From positions 1-42,237 of the forward strand of contig NZ_MBEW02000017.1 in NCBI RefSeq assembly GCF_001693775.2: 42,237 bases of DNA, read 5' to 3'. Positions 23,938 to 32,228 of the stretch are shown here, in pieces; positions within the stretch are counted from its first letter, which is position 1; every line of letters starts with the position of its first letter. The DNA is from Criibacterium bergeronii (GTDB lineage Bacteria > Bacillota > Clostridia > Peptostreptococcales > Filifactoraceae). The notes beneath the pieces are model-generated. The model had not been told where the DNA came from, searched no databases, and was given only the letters and a program-made list of their open reading frames with translations. A program made the translations under genes and the position numbers.

Positions 23938-24729
23938 ATGTCTTACCAAATTAACAATTTTATTAACAACGATGATGTAAAAGTAATCAAGCAAGCAGGA
24001 ATATTTCAAGTAATTGAGTATCAAAGAGATTTGTCAGTAAATTCATACACAGCGTCACAGGCATATTTTGAGGCACAAATGAATGTAAGGAAAAGACAGG
24101 TAATAGCAAATTTAAACAATAATTCTGTTACAGTCCAAGCAGGAGCTATGCAGTGGATGCTTGGAGATGTCAACACCAATACAGGCATAAAGGGTGCAGG
24201 AGATTTCTTAAACAAAATGGTTAGAGGAGCAGTAACAGGAGAAAGTGCCATAAAACCTGAATACAAGGGTACAGGGATTTTAGCTTTGGAGCACAGCTAC
24301 AAGCATTATTTAATCATAGACCTTGACGATTGGAATGGTGGCATAGTAGTAGAAGACGGTATGTTTTTAGCTTGCGACAGCGAAGTAAAACATAAAGCAG
24401 TTCCTAGAAGTAATTTATCAAGTGCCACACTTGGGGGAGAAGGATTATTTAATTTAGGCTTAATGGGTACAGGCTTTGTAGTATTAGAAAGTGTAGTACC
24501 GGAGGAAGAATTAATAGAAATTACGCTGAACAATGATGTAATAAAAATAGATGGAAATTTTGCTGTAGCATGGTCAAGTAGCTTAAACTTTACAGTAGAA
24601 CGCTCAGGTAAATCATTAATTGGCTCAGCAGCCTCAGGTGAAGGACTGGTAAATGTATATAGAGGAAGTGGGAAAGTCTTGATGTCACCGGTTCAGGCTA
24701 CACAAGCTTCTCAAATTGGCAAAATGTAA
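23938..24729 (+). CDS. AIM24 / TIGR00266-family protein
   Basis: A 263-residue protein of the AIM24 (TIGR00266) family, beta-rich proteins with a tryptophan-RNA-attenuator-like double fold. Family traits are the Gly-rich loop near AGAMQWMLGDV, the GTGFVVLES-type strand motif, and the C-terminal GEGLVNVYRGSGKVLMSP. The bacterial function is unknown; the yeast homologue is mitochondrial. No signal peptide or membrane segment is seen, so it is cytoplasmic. A perfect AGGAGG (23927-23932) precedes ATG 23938, suggesting strong translation. Confidence 0.88.
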   Translation: MSYQINNFINNDDVKVIKQAGIFQVIEYQRDLSVNSYTASQAYFEAQMNVRKRQVIANLNNNSVTVQAGAMQWMLGDVNTNTGIKGAGDFLNKMVRGAVTGESAIKPEYKGTGILALEHSYKHYLIIDLDDWNGGIVVEDGMFLACDSEVKHKAVPRSNLSSATLGGEGLFNLGLMGTGFVVLESVVPEEELIEITLNNDVIKIDGNFAVAWSSSLNFTVERSGKSLIGSAASGEGLVNVYRGSGKVLMSPVQATQASQIGKM

Positions 24730-24746
24730 TAATAAAATTTAAAAAT

Positions 24747-24785
24747 GGGACTGAGTTGTGGGTGATTTTTTTGCAATTCAGTCCC
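24747..24785 (+). terminator. Terminator-like hairpin after the AIM24 gene
   Basis: GGGACTGAGTTG (24747-24758) pairs with CAATTCAGTCCC (24774-24785), 12 positions with one G-T wobble, then CTTTATATA. The T-tract is short, so termination may be incomplete. Confidence 0.65.
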
Positions 24786-24812
24786 CTTTATATAATGTAA
24801 ATTTACTCCTCC

Positions 24813-24841
24813 TTGCAAATTCATTAAATATATGATAGACT
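24813..24841 (+). promoter_or_regulatory. Putative promoter of ychF
   Basis: TTGCAA (24813-24818) and TAGACT (24836-24841) are 17 bases apart, about 40 bases before the ychF start. Confidence 0.45.
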
Positions 24842-24881
24842 TTTTAAGTTAAAGTAGTTTATAAAAGGAGATTTTAATAAA

Positions 24882-25973
24882 ATGAAATTAGGAATAGTAG
24901 GATTGCCAAACGTAGGTAAAAGCACATTATTTAACGCCATAACTCAAGCAGGAGCAGAGGCACAAAACTATCCGTTTTGCACTATAGAGCCAAATGTAGG
25001 TGTAGTGACAGTGCCTGATGAAAGAGTAGACAATCTTACAAATATAAATAAATCAAAAAAGACAGTCTATGCAACTATAGACTTCGTAGATATAGCTGGA
25101 TTAGTTAAAGGAGCCAGCCAGGGCGAAGGTCTTGGAAATAAATTCTTGTCCAACATCAGAGAGGTAGATGCGATAATTCATGTGGTAAGAGCCTTTGATG
25201 ATACAAATGTAGTCCATGTAGATGGTAGTGTAGACCCTGTCAGAGATATAGACACAATTAATCTTGAGCTGATATTTTCAGATATAGAAATATTGCAAAG
25301 ACGTCAGGCAAAGGCACAAAAAGCTTTAAAGGCAGACAAAAACGCTGCAAAGGAATTAGAAGTAATAAATAAATTTCTAAATGTTTTAGGACAAAACAAG
25401 AGTGCTAGAACATTAGAGCTTACAGAGGCAGAAAAAGAAATTTCTAAAGACTTCAATCTACTTACTGATAAGCCTGTAATCTATGTTGCCAATGTATCAG
25501 AGGATGAAATTGGTTCAGCGGACAATGACTACGTCAAAAAAATCAAAGAATTCGCACAAACAGAAAACGCAGCTTGTGTAGTAATAAGTGCAAGGATAGA
25601 AGAGGAGCTTTCATCTCTATCTGCTGAGGAGAAAAAAGAATATCTTGCAGACCTAGGAGTAGACCAATCAGGTCTTGATAAATTAGTAAGGGCAAGCTAT
25701 GATTTACTTGGACTAATCAGTTTCTTGACTACAGGACCTGATGAAACTAGAGCTTGGACTATATCCAAAGGTACATCAGCACAAAATGCAGCCGGAAAAA
25801 TTCATTCTGATATCCAAAGAGGCTTTATCAGAGCAGAAACTATAGCCTATGACGAACTGATGAAAGTAGACGGCAACATGGTTACAGCTAAAGAAAAAGG
25901 CTTAATCCGCTCAGAAGGTAAAGAATATGTAATGCAAGACGGAGATGTGGTATTGTTTAGATTTAATGTATAA
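24882..25973 (+). CDS. ychF: Redox-regulated ATPase YchF (OLA1-type)
   Basis: A 363-residue Obg-like P-loop protein that prefers ATP over GTP and binds ribosomes. The G1 loop GLPNVGKST lies at residues 6-14, followed by the [12 protein letters not shown] switch, [17 protein letters not shown] (G3), a coiled-coil insertion and a C-terminal TGS domain ending in the usual [19 protein letters not shown]-like text. Length and order are standard. AAAAGGAG precedes ATG 24882. The gene stands alone between its own promoter and an eroded region. Confidence 0.97.
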   Translation: MKLGIVGLPNVGKSTLFNAITQAGAEAQNYPFCTIEPNVGVVTVPDERVDNLTNINKSKKTVYATIDFVDIAGLVKGASQGEGLGNKFLSNIREVDAIIHVVRAFDDTNVVHVDGSVDPVRDIDTINLELIFSDIEILQRRQAKAQKALKADKNAAKELEVINKFLNVLGQNKSARTLELTEAEKEISKDFNLLTDKPVIYVANVSEDEIGSADNDYVKKIKEFAQTENAACVVISARIEEELSSLSAEEKKEYLADLGVDQSGLDKLVRASYDLLGLISFLTTGPDETRAWTISKGTSAQNAAGKIHSDIQRGFIRAETIAYDELMKVDGNMVTAKEKGLIRSEGKEYVMQDGDVVLFRFNV

Positions 25974-25997
25974 AAGTTATAAAAATACCTGAAGATT

Positions 25998-26108
25998 ATG
26001 ATTAAAATATGCTCAAATTGTGATTATGTGTATTTGAATTTTGAAAATAAATACTTTATTTGCCAAAGTTTATGTAAAAATGTTTATAAAAATAGGCACT
26101 GTCCTTAG
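25998..26108 (+). other. Short cysteine-rich ORF, possible zinc-ribbon remnant
   Basis: A 36-codon frame opens MIKICSNCDYVY and ends NRHCP, with cysteines at 5, 8, 22, 26 and 35, a CxxC plus C-x3-C pattern suggestive of a damaged zinc ribbon. No ribosome binding site is visible. It ends in a different frame from, and overlaps the beginning of, the interrupted membrane-protein frame that follows, so both could be pieces of one decayed zinc-ribbon membrane protein. Evidence is weak. Confidence 0.3.
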
Positions 26109-26370
26109 CAATTTAGTGATTATTGCAGGGTTATTCGGCTGATTTTTGATATTTAAAAATACACTTTACAATCTAAAAATTATAGATGCCGGTCAGATAG
26201 CTCTATATCAAAAAGTGGTTAGAGGGCTGATTGTGTCGGGAGTAGTGTATTTTTTATTGATGTTTTTCGCTTTATCGATTTTTAGTAGCAACTATATCAA
26301 AAAAACTGCCAATATAATTGAAACAAATCAAAAACTTGATTGTTTAATCAATATTAGCAGTAAAGAGTAA
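26080..26370 (+). pseudogene. Two-helix membrane protein interrupted by in-frame TGA
   Basis: From ATG 26080 one frame reads MFIKIGTVLSNLVIIAGLFG, then TGA (26140-26142), then continues FLIFKNTLYNLKI and on to the stop at 26370. The two halves together make a membrane helix spanning the TGA, a polar connector (IDAGQIALYQKVVRG), a second hydrophobic helix (about 50-66) and a charged tail, 96 codons in all. A single base change would turn TGA into Trp (TGG), which fits a membrane-interface site. A TTG at 26146 could start a shortened product but has no ribosome site. Most likely a recent nonsense mutation or sequence error; other genes here use normal TGA stops, so general recoding is unlikely. 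Confidence 0.55.
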
Positions 26371-26373
26371 ATT

Positions 26374-27342
26374 TTACACGAAGTAGTCTTTATACTTTGA
26401 GATTAAATAGTTGATATTTTCAAATATTATTTCATTGTCGATTATTAAGGGGATATATCCGCAGTCAGTTTCATATGCTATAGATAGACAGTCATAGGCT
26501 GATATTTTCTTGATGTATAGAGTAAAAATTATCCTATTTTTGTAGATTGAGATTTCACTAAAATCTGCATTGTAGTAAACAGCTTTCTTGTGATAGCTGT
26601 CAGCTCTAAAAACCAATTGTAGCCTATCACCTATCAAATCATACTCATCTAAAATTAGATGGGTATTTTTTTTAATCTCAAGGCTATGGCTGCACTTAAA
26701 ATTGTCCAAAACATCATAAAGAGCAATCAAGGTAATGATTTCTTCCTCACTATGCTTGGAAAGCTCAAGCAGAGCCTGCCCTCTTATATCGTCAACATCA
26801 ATGCTTTGCTTTTCAAAAAGTATTTCATCAGCTTGATTTTTATCTTTAGTTTTTTTATTTTTGGGTTTAAATTTGAGTACCCTAGCTATGGAGTTCATAT
26901 CATAGCTATTTTTTTTATTTAAATTAAATTTATTTTCAATATAAGCTCTGTTATTTTCTTTGAGGTCAAAATATTTGCTGAATACTTTAAAAGACTTTTG
27001 TATATCAGTTAAAATAAAATCCTTAAAAGAAAAATTTATGTCATATTTTTCCAATTTGCTTTCAATAAATTTAAATTCAAATTTATCCCCGCTAAAGGTG
27101 ACAATCTCATTTTTGCCGATTAAAGCCTCCAACAATTTCTCTATGACAGCTTTTTCTTCAAAGGAAAAATATTGTGTAAATCTTGCTTTATTTTGTGAAA
27201 AATGTGACGCACAGCTAAAGCCGACTATACTGTCTTTTTTTGGAGAAAAGCCGGTAGCTTCTATATCTAAAAAAATTATATCCTTACTTAATTTACAATC
27301 ATCTAAAAGCTTATTGTTATCAATTATTTTCATTTTTATCAT
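26374..27342 (-). CDS. YprB-like ribonuclease H-fold exonuclease domain protein
   Basis: A 322-residue protein whose N-terminal part carries the DEDD exonuclease motif: FLDIEATGFSP with Asp26 and Glu28 as metal ligands, followed by a VGFS strand and FTQYFSFEEKAVIEKL. This is the arrangement of YprB-type RNase H-like proteins (tetratricopeptide versions exist in Bacilli). The segment near residue 200 (ALLELSKHSEEEIITLIALYDVLDNF) resembles the family's C-terminal D-containing helix. The last 90 residues are not recognised. It reads toward ychF. AGG sits 9 bases before ATG at 27342; the second ATG three codons on is an alternative. The substrate is unknown. Confidence 0.78.
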   Translation of the reverse strand: MIKMKIIDNNKLLDDCKLSKDIIFLDIEATGFSPKKDSIVGFSCASHFSQNKARFTQYFSFEEKAVIEKLLEALIGKNEIVTFSGDKFEFKFIESKLEKYDINFSFKDFILTDIQKSFKVFSKYFDLKENNRAYIENKFNLNKKNSYDMNSIARVLKFKPKNKKTKDKNQADEILFEKQSIDVDDIRGQALLELSKHSEEEIITLIALYDVLDNFKCSHSLEIKKNTHLILDEYDLIGDRLQLVFRADSYHKKAVYYNADFSEISIYKNRIIFTLYIKKISAYDCLSIAYETDCGYIPLIIDNEIIFENINYLISKYKDYFV

Positions 27343-27359
27343 TTCTTTTTGCCTAATAT

Positions 27360-27386
27360 TTGACGTTTATGATATAATAATATAAT
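27360..27386 (+). promoter_or_regulatory. Putative promoter of leuS
   Basis: TTGACG (27360-27365) is followed by several TATAAT-like boxes; the best-spaced are TATAAT at 27381-27386 (15 bases) or TAATAT at 27383-27388 (17 bases). The leader to leuS is only about 45 bases, too short for a T-box element. Confidence 0.45.
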
Positions 27387-27439
27387 ATATTTTATTACAT
27401 AAATATAAAAAAATCAAACAGCCATTCTTGGAGGGTTAA

Positions 27440-29851
27440 ATGGACAAATATAATTTTAAAAAGATTGAAAAAAAATGGCAACAGATATGGGATGAAAATC
27501 ATACTTTTGAATGCAGTAATGACAGCGACAAAGAAAAATATTTCCCACTTGTAGAATTTCCTTATCCATCAGGGCAAGGACTGCACGTAGGACATCCAAG
27601 GTCTTATACCGCACTTGATATAGTAGCTAGAAAAAAACGTCTTGAAGGCTACAACGTGCTTTATCCAATAGGCTGGGATGCATTTGGACTACCTACAGAA
27701 AATTACGCAATAAAAAATAAAATTCATCCAAAGATAGTTACAGAAAAAAACGTGGCAAACTTTAAAAGACAGCTTAAAGCTTTAGGCTTGTCCTTTGACT
27801 GGAGTAGAGAGGTAAACACTACTGACCCTAATTATTACAAATGGACACAGTGGATTTTCCTTAAATTATATGAAAAAGGCTTAGCATACAAGAAAAAAAT
27901 GCCAATCAACTGGTGCACATCATGCAAAATAGGACTTGCCAACGAAGAAGTAGTAGGCGGAAAATGTGAAAGATGCGGAGCAGATGTAATCCACGTTGAA
28001 AAAAGTCAGTGGATGCTAAAAATCACAGAGTATGCTGACAAATTAATCGATGATTTGGACGAAGTGGATTTTATAGACAGAGTTAAAACTCAACAAAAAA
28101 ACTGGATAGGCAGGTCTTACGGGTACGAAGTTGACTTTGATTTTGTAGGAGGCAAGCTAAAAGTATTTACCACAAGAGTAGATACAATATTTGGTGCAAC
28201 TTATATGGTAGTATCACCTGAGCATCCAATAATTGACCAAATAAAAGACCAAATACAAAACTATGACGAATTACAAGCCTACAAGCAAGAGGCAGCAAAA
28301 AAATCAGATTTTGAACGTTCAGAAATGGCAAAAACAAAATCCGGTGTGCAGATAAAAGGTGTATCTGCCATAAATCCACTTACGAAAAAAGAAATCCCTG
28401 TATTTGTATCAGACTATGTACTTATGACTTATGGTACAGGTGCAGTAATGGGCGTACCTGCTCACGATGAAAGAGACCACGACTTCGCAGTAATGTTTAA
28501 CCTACCTATAATAGAAGTAGTAAAAGGTGGTCAAGACGTACAAAAAGAAGCCTATATAGATAAGAGTGACAAATCTATCCTAGTAAATTCAGGAGAATAT
28601 AGTGGACTTACAGTAAAAGAAGGTATAGAAAAAATAGGTGAATACCTTACTGGACTTGGCGTAGCAACTAAAAAGACAAACTATAAACTAAGAGACTGGG
28701 TATTTTCACGTCAAAGATATTGGGGAGAACCAATTCCAATAATCCACTGCGACCACTGCGGCTATGTACCTCTAAAAGAGGAAGATTTACCACTAGTATT
28801 ACCAGAAGTAGAAAGCTACGAGCCAACGGATAATGGCGAGTCTCCACTTGCACTACTTGATGACTGGGTAAATGTTACTTGCCCGATTTGTGGGGCACCG
28901 GCAAAAAGAGAAACAGATACAATGCCACAATGGGCAGGCTCATCATGGTATTATCTAAGATATATGGACCCACACAACAACGATGCCTTTGCAGGCAAAG
29001 ATGCCTTAGATTACTGGCAAAATGTTGATTGGTACAATGGAGGTATGGAGCATACCACACTTCACCTATTGTACTCAAGATTTTGGCACAAATTCCTTTA
29101 TGATATCGGACAAGTGCCTACAAAAGAGCCATATAAAAAACGTACCTCTCATGGAATGATTTTAGGAGAAGACGGACAAAAAATGTCAAAATCGCGTGGC
29201 AACGTAGTAAACCCTGATGAAATAGTGGATGAGCTAGGCGCAGATACATTTAGAGCATACGAAATGTTTATAGGCGATTTTGAGAAAAAAGCACCTTGGT
29301 CGTCAGAAAACATCAAAGGAAGTTACAGATTTATCGAAAGACTTTGGGCAATACAAGAAATGATTACTGATGAAGAGTCAGAAATAAATCTTGTAAAATC
29401 CCTTCACAGATTGATAAAAAAAGTATCCTATGACTACGAAAATCTAAAAGCCAATACAGCAATTGCGGCGATGATGGCATTTATAAATGAAGTATATGCT
29501 GTAAAGAAAATAAATGTAGAGGATTACAAAAAACTGTTAATACTTGCCAATCCGGTAGTACCTCACGTTACAGAAGAATTGTGGCAAATAGTTTCTAAGG
29601 ATGACAGTATGTTAAACCAAGCTACATGGCCAAATTATGATGAAAATCTAGCAAAACAAGACGAAATAGAAGTTCCGGTACAAATAAATGGCAAAGTAAA
29701 AGCAAAAATTACAGTGTCCGAAGAGCAAGGTCAGGACGAAGTGATGGAAAATGCCTTGGCACTAGATATAGTAGCAAACGCAGTAAGTGGCAAGACCATA
29801 GTTAAAAAAATATATGTACCAAAGAAAATTATTAATATAGTAGTTAAATAG
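27440..29851 (+). CDS. leuS: Leucyl-tRNA synthetase
   Basis: An 803-residue class I aminoacyl-tRNA synthetase charging tRNA-Leu. The HIGH-type motif GLHVGHP is near residue 48 and the KMSKS motif [10 protein letters not shown] near 580. The connective polypeptide has the zinc-type CTSC...CERCG pairs (near 160-180), an editing domain with [14 protein letters not shown] and [15 protein letters not shown], and the C-terminal anticodon-binding domain with [13 protein letters not shown]. Length is typical of bacterial LeuRS. GGAGGG precedes ATG 27440. The VanW gene begins 20 bases later and may share the transcript. Confidence 0.98.
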   Translation: MDKYNFKKIEKKWQQIWDENHTFECSNDSDKEKYFPLVEFPYPSGQGLHVGHPRSYTALDIVARKKRLEGYNVLYPIGWDAFGLPTENYAIKNKIHPKIVTEKNVANFKRQLKALGLSFDWSREVNTTDPNYYKWTQWIFLKLYEKGLAYKKKMPINWCTSCKIGLANEEVVGGKCERCGADVIHVEKSQWMLKITEYADKLIDDLDEVDFIDRVKTQQKNWIGRSYGYEVDFDFVGGKLKVFTTRVDTIFGATYMVVSPEHPIIDQIKDQIQNYDELQAYKQEAAKKSDFERSEMAKTKSGVQIKGVSAINPLTKKEIPVFVSDYVLMTYGTGAVMGVPAHDERDHDFAVMFNLPIIEVVKGGQDVQKEAYIDKSDKSILVNSGEYSGLTVKEGIEKIGEYLTGLGVATKKTNYKLRDWVFSRQRYWGEPIPIIHCDHCGYVPLKEEDLPLVLPEVESYEPTDNGESPLALLDDWVNVTCPICGAPAKRETDTMPQWAGSSWYYLRYMDPHNNDAFAGKDALDYWQNVDWYNGGMEHTTLHLLYSRFWHKFLYDIGQVPTKEPYKKRTSHGMILGEDGQKMSKSRGNVVNPDEIVDELGADTFRAYEMFIGDFEKKAPWSSENIKGSYRFIERLWAIQEMITDEESEINLVKSLHRLIKKVSYDYENLKANTAIAAMMAFINEVYAVKKINVEDYKKLLILANPVVPHVTEELWQIVSKDDSMLNQATWPNYDENLAKQDEIEVPVQINGKVKAKITVSEEQGQDEVMENALALDIVANAVSGKTIVKKIYVPKKIINIVVK

Positions 29852-29871
29852 CGTTAAAAATAGGAGTAAAC

Positions 29872-31158
29872 ATGAAACGTATTCAAAAAATGCTGATTGC
29901 ATTTACATTAGTGATTACAATTTTTAGTCCAATAGCTTTTGCTGAAAATGATGAAGTAACTAACGAAAATGTACCATCAGCAGTGAAAACTACACAAAAC
30001 TCAAAAGATGTATTTCCTGCAAAATCAGAACAACCAGCAACAAATTTGGATACAACAGATACACAAACCAACCAATACACAGGTGAAAAAGTTAAAGATA
30101 CAAATAGTGCTCCAAAAGAACCTACGAGAAACCAAACACAGCAGACACAACCGGCTCCGGTGAAAAATACGACAGACGATAGTGTAAATGTGAGCAGTGA
30201 GCCTGTAGAAACAGTAAACAACTATTTTATTGGCACATTTAGATTGTTTGATAGAACCACAGGTAAAACCTTGGACTTTCTTGCATCGAGGGCATTTGCC
30301 TATGATTACAAGCAAGAAAATCCAAAGTTAATAGTTGACCAAGCCAGTTTAAATATATTTTTAAACGAAATGGACAAATACTTCGCCGGAAAAAATTCAA
30401 AAAAAATCATGTTTGCAAGTCCAATTGAAAATGGAAAATATAAAATCTCAGAAGAAATTGTACCTACAAGAAGGATTGAAAGAGAACAATTTAAGCAAGA
30501 AATGATGAGAAGAATAAAAACGGCAGACTACACGCTTTTTGAGTTACCATTTGTAGATGTTACTGTAGCTCAAGTAGGACAAGGTGCAAATTTTGGCACT
30601 GAAATTTCAATGCTGAGCAGTTATTTGACATACTACAATGCGTCTGATAGAGGAAGAAGTTATAACATTGACATAACTGCTGAGGCGATTAATGGCACAA
30701 AATTAGCACCGGGAGAAAAATTTCATTTCAACAGCAGGGTAAAATCCGTAGACTCAAAATTAAAAAACGCATTTATCATCAAAGGTGATGAGTTTGTGCT
30801 AGGTCTAGGCGGAGGGCAGTGTCAGGTATCGACTACATTGTTTAATGCAGTTTTAGAGGCTGGACTAAAAATTGACCACAGAAGAAATCACACACTCAAA
30901 ATTCACTATGTGCCTTACGCAAGAGACGCAATGGTGTCTAATACAAACGATTTTGTCTTTTCAAATAATTTCGACAATGACATATATATTTTCTACAGAA
31001 AAGCTGGAAATAGCATAGCTTTTGATATATATGGCAATCCGGCGGATAAAAAAGTAGTAAAGACATGGGTGACCGGCTCAGGCAATTTATACACACTATA
31101 TAGGACAATAGATGGCAGTCAGGCACAAGAAACCTTCAGGTCTTTTTACAAGGACTAA
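29872..31158 (+). CDS. Secreted VanW-family protein
   Basis: A 428-residue exported protein. A signal peptide (1-24, cleavage after AFA) is followed by a Thr/Gln/Asn/Pro-rich linker (about 25-112) without predicted structure, an intermediate domain (about 115-265) and a VanW domain (about 270-390) with GEKFHFNSRV, GLGGGQCQVSTTLFNA and RRNHTLKIHYVPYARDA. VanW proteins accompany some vancomycin resistance clusters and many wall-active loci, but their activity is not settled. The presence of VanW alone does not mean vancomycin resistance; no VanH/A/X/R/S partner is seen here. Start ATG 29872 is preceded by TAGGAG. Confidence 0.88.
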   Translation: MKRIQKMLIAFTLVITIFSPIAFAENDEVTNENVPSAVKTTQNSKDVFPAKSEQPATNLDTTDTQTNQYTGEKVKDTNSAPKEPTRNQTQQTQPAPVKNTTDDSVNVSSEPVETVNNYFIGTFRLFDRTTGKTLDFLASRAFAYDYKQENPKLIVDQASLNIFLNEMDKYFAGKNSKKIMFASPIENGKYKISEEIVPTRRIEREQFKQEMMRRIKTADYTLFELPFVDVTVAQVGQGANFGTEISMLSSYLTYYNASDRGRSYNIDITAEAINGTKLAPGEKFHFNSRVKSVDSKLKNAFIIKGDEFVLGLGGGQCQVSTTLFNAVLEAGLKIDHRRNHTLKIHYVPYARDAMVSNTNDFVFSNNFDNDIYIFYRKAGNSIAFDIYGNPADKKVVKTWVTGSGNLYTLYRTIDGSQAQETFRSFYKD

Positions 31159-31181
31159 TCCAAAATCAAGAAATTAAAAAA

Positions 31182-31226
31182 TTAATCCAAGTTAGTCTAA
31201 AAAACTTTAAGACCGGCTTGGATTAA
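31182..31226 (+). terminator. Probable terminator after the VanW gene
   Basis: TTAATCCAAG (31182-31191) pairs perfectly with CTTGGATTAA (31217-31226); a small inner stem GTCT/AGAC also forms. The T-rich tract after it is short (AATTTAAT). Confidence 0.6.
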
Positions 31227-31253
31227 AATTTAATCAAATAAGTAGGTGCATTT

Positions 31254-32174
31254 ATGAAAAAAGTATTTACTGATGTGCAAAAACAAATTGAGATACTAAA
31301 AAGCAAAGGGCTAATCATAAATAATGAACAAGACGTAATGTATAAGCTGGCAAGAACCAACTACTACGCACTTATAAATGCTTATAGAGAGCCGTTTTTA
31401 GCAGATAGAAAACAAGGTGAACGCTCTACCTATATCAGGGGTGCAAGATTTGAAGAAATATTTGAAATCTATAAATTTGATAGAAATATAAGAGTAATTT
31501 TTCTAAAATATATGCTGATTTTAGAAAATAATTTTAAATCAGCAATCAGCTATGAGTTTTCAAAAATTTATGGGTATCAGGACTATTTAAGACTGGAAAA
31601 TTTTGATAATAAGCAAAGCAACGTCAAGGATATATTTAATTTGATAAGCTGGCTAATGGAGTCACTAAGCCGTTCAATATCAAAAAACGATTATATAACC
31701 TATTATATAGAAAAATATAACTATGTGCCATTTTGGGTATTATCAAACACGTTGACACTTGGTAGTATAATAAACTTTTACAGATTGATGAAAGAAGACG
31801 AAAGAGAGTATATTGCCAAAAATTATTTTGGTGTAAAATCTGAGGATTTGCAAGCCTACATAAGGCTGGTAAATTCCTACAGAAATATTTGTGCCCACAA
31901 TGAGCGATTTTATTGCGTAGCTGTAGGAGAGGACATTCCTTTTAACAATTACTACAATTATTTCAAGGTAACTCCACAAAAAAGGGGAAATGCCTTTGCA
32001 CTTTTGGTTTCAATGTGTATTCTTTTGGAGAAAGAGGATAAGCAAAACCTTTTAAGTGAGCTTGAAAGACAGATAAACGATACAAAAAATAATCTACAAA
32101 GTATAAGCATAGCAAAGCTCTATGACATGATGGGATTTCCTCACAATTGGGAGAAAATGAAAAAAATTGATTAA
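31254..32174 (+). CDS. Abi_2-family protein with HEPN motif
   Basis: A 306-residue Abi_2 (AbiD/AbiF-like) protein. Such proteins provide abortive infection immunity against phage. The N-terminal TDVQKQIEILKSKGLII and LARTNYYALINAYREPF segments and the FDRNIRVIFLKYMLILENNFKS helix are the family's hallmarks. Near the C-terminal side SYRNICAHNERFY contains R210-x4-H215, the catalytic-type HEPN RNase motif, so an RNA-cleaving effector is likely. GTAGGTG lies before ATG 31254. No antitoxin, restriction or CRISPR gene is beside it. Base composition matches its neighbours, so transfer is not evident from sequence alone. Confidence 0.88.
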   Translation: MKKVFTDVQKQIEILKSKGLIINNEQDVMYKLARTNYYALINAYREPFLADRKQGERSTYIRGARFEEIFEIYKFDRNIRVIFLKYMLILENNFKSAISYEFSKIYGYQDYLRLENFDNKQSNVKDIFNLISWLMESLSRSISKNDYITYYIEKYNYVPFWVLSNTLTLGSIINFYRLMKEDEREYIAKNYFGVKSEDLQAYIRLVNSYRNICAHNERFYCVAVGEDIPFNNYYNYFKVTPQKRGNAFALLVSMCILLEKEDKQNLLSELERQINDTKNNLQSISIAKLYDMMGFPHNWEKMKKID

Positions 32175-32178
32175 TATA

Positions 32179-32213
32179 AAAACGGGATTTTCTAAATTTT
32201 AGAAAATCCCGTT
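32179..32213. terminator. Bidirectional terminator between Abi_2 gene and GH26-like gene
   Basis: AAACGGGATTTTCT (32179-32192) pairs perfectly with AGAAAATCCCGTTT (32200-32213), and the loop can pair further (AAA/TTT). With A- and T-runs at either edge it serves both convergent genes. Confidence 0.88.
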
Positions 32214-32228
32214 TAACATATATTCATA

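Noticed and set aside
26659-27385. Plus-strand frames opposite the YprB-like gene (87 and 141 codons)
   Set aside because: The minus-strand frame carries a recognisable DEDD exonuclease motif; the plus frames have no ribosome sites or family features.
27343-27439. T-box riboswitch before leuS
   Set aside because: The leader after the likely promoter is only about 45 bases, too short, and no specifier/antiterminator structure is visible.
29872-31158. VanW as evidence of vancomycin resistance
   Set aside because: VanW domains are common in wall proteins; none of the resistance enzymes or the VanRS regulators is present.
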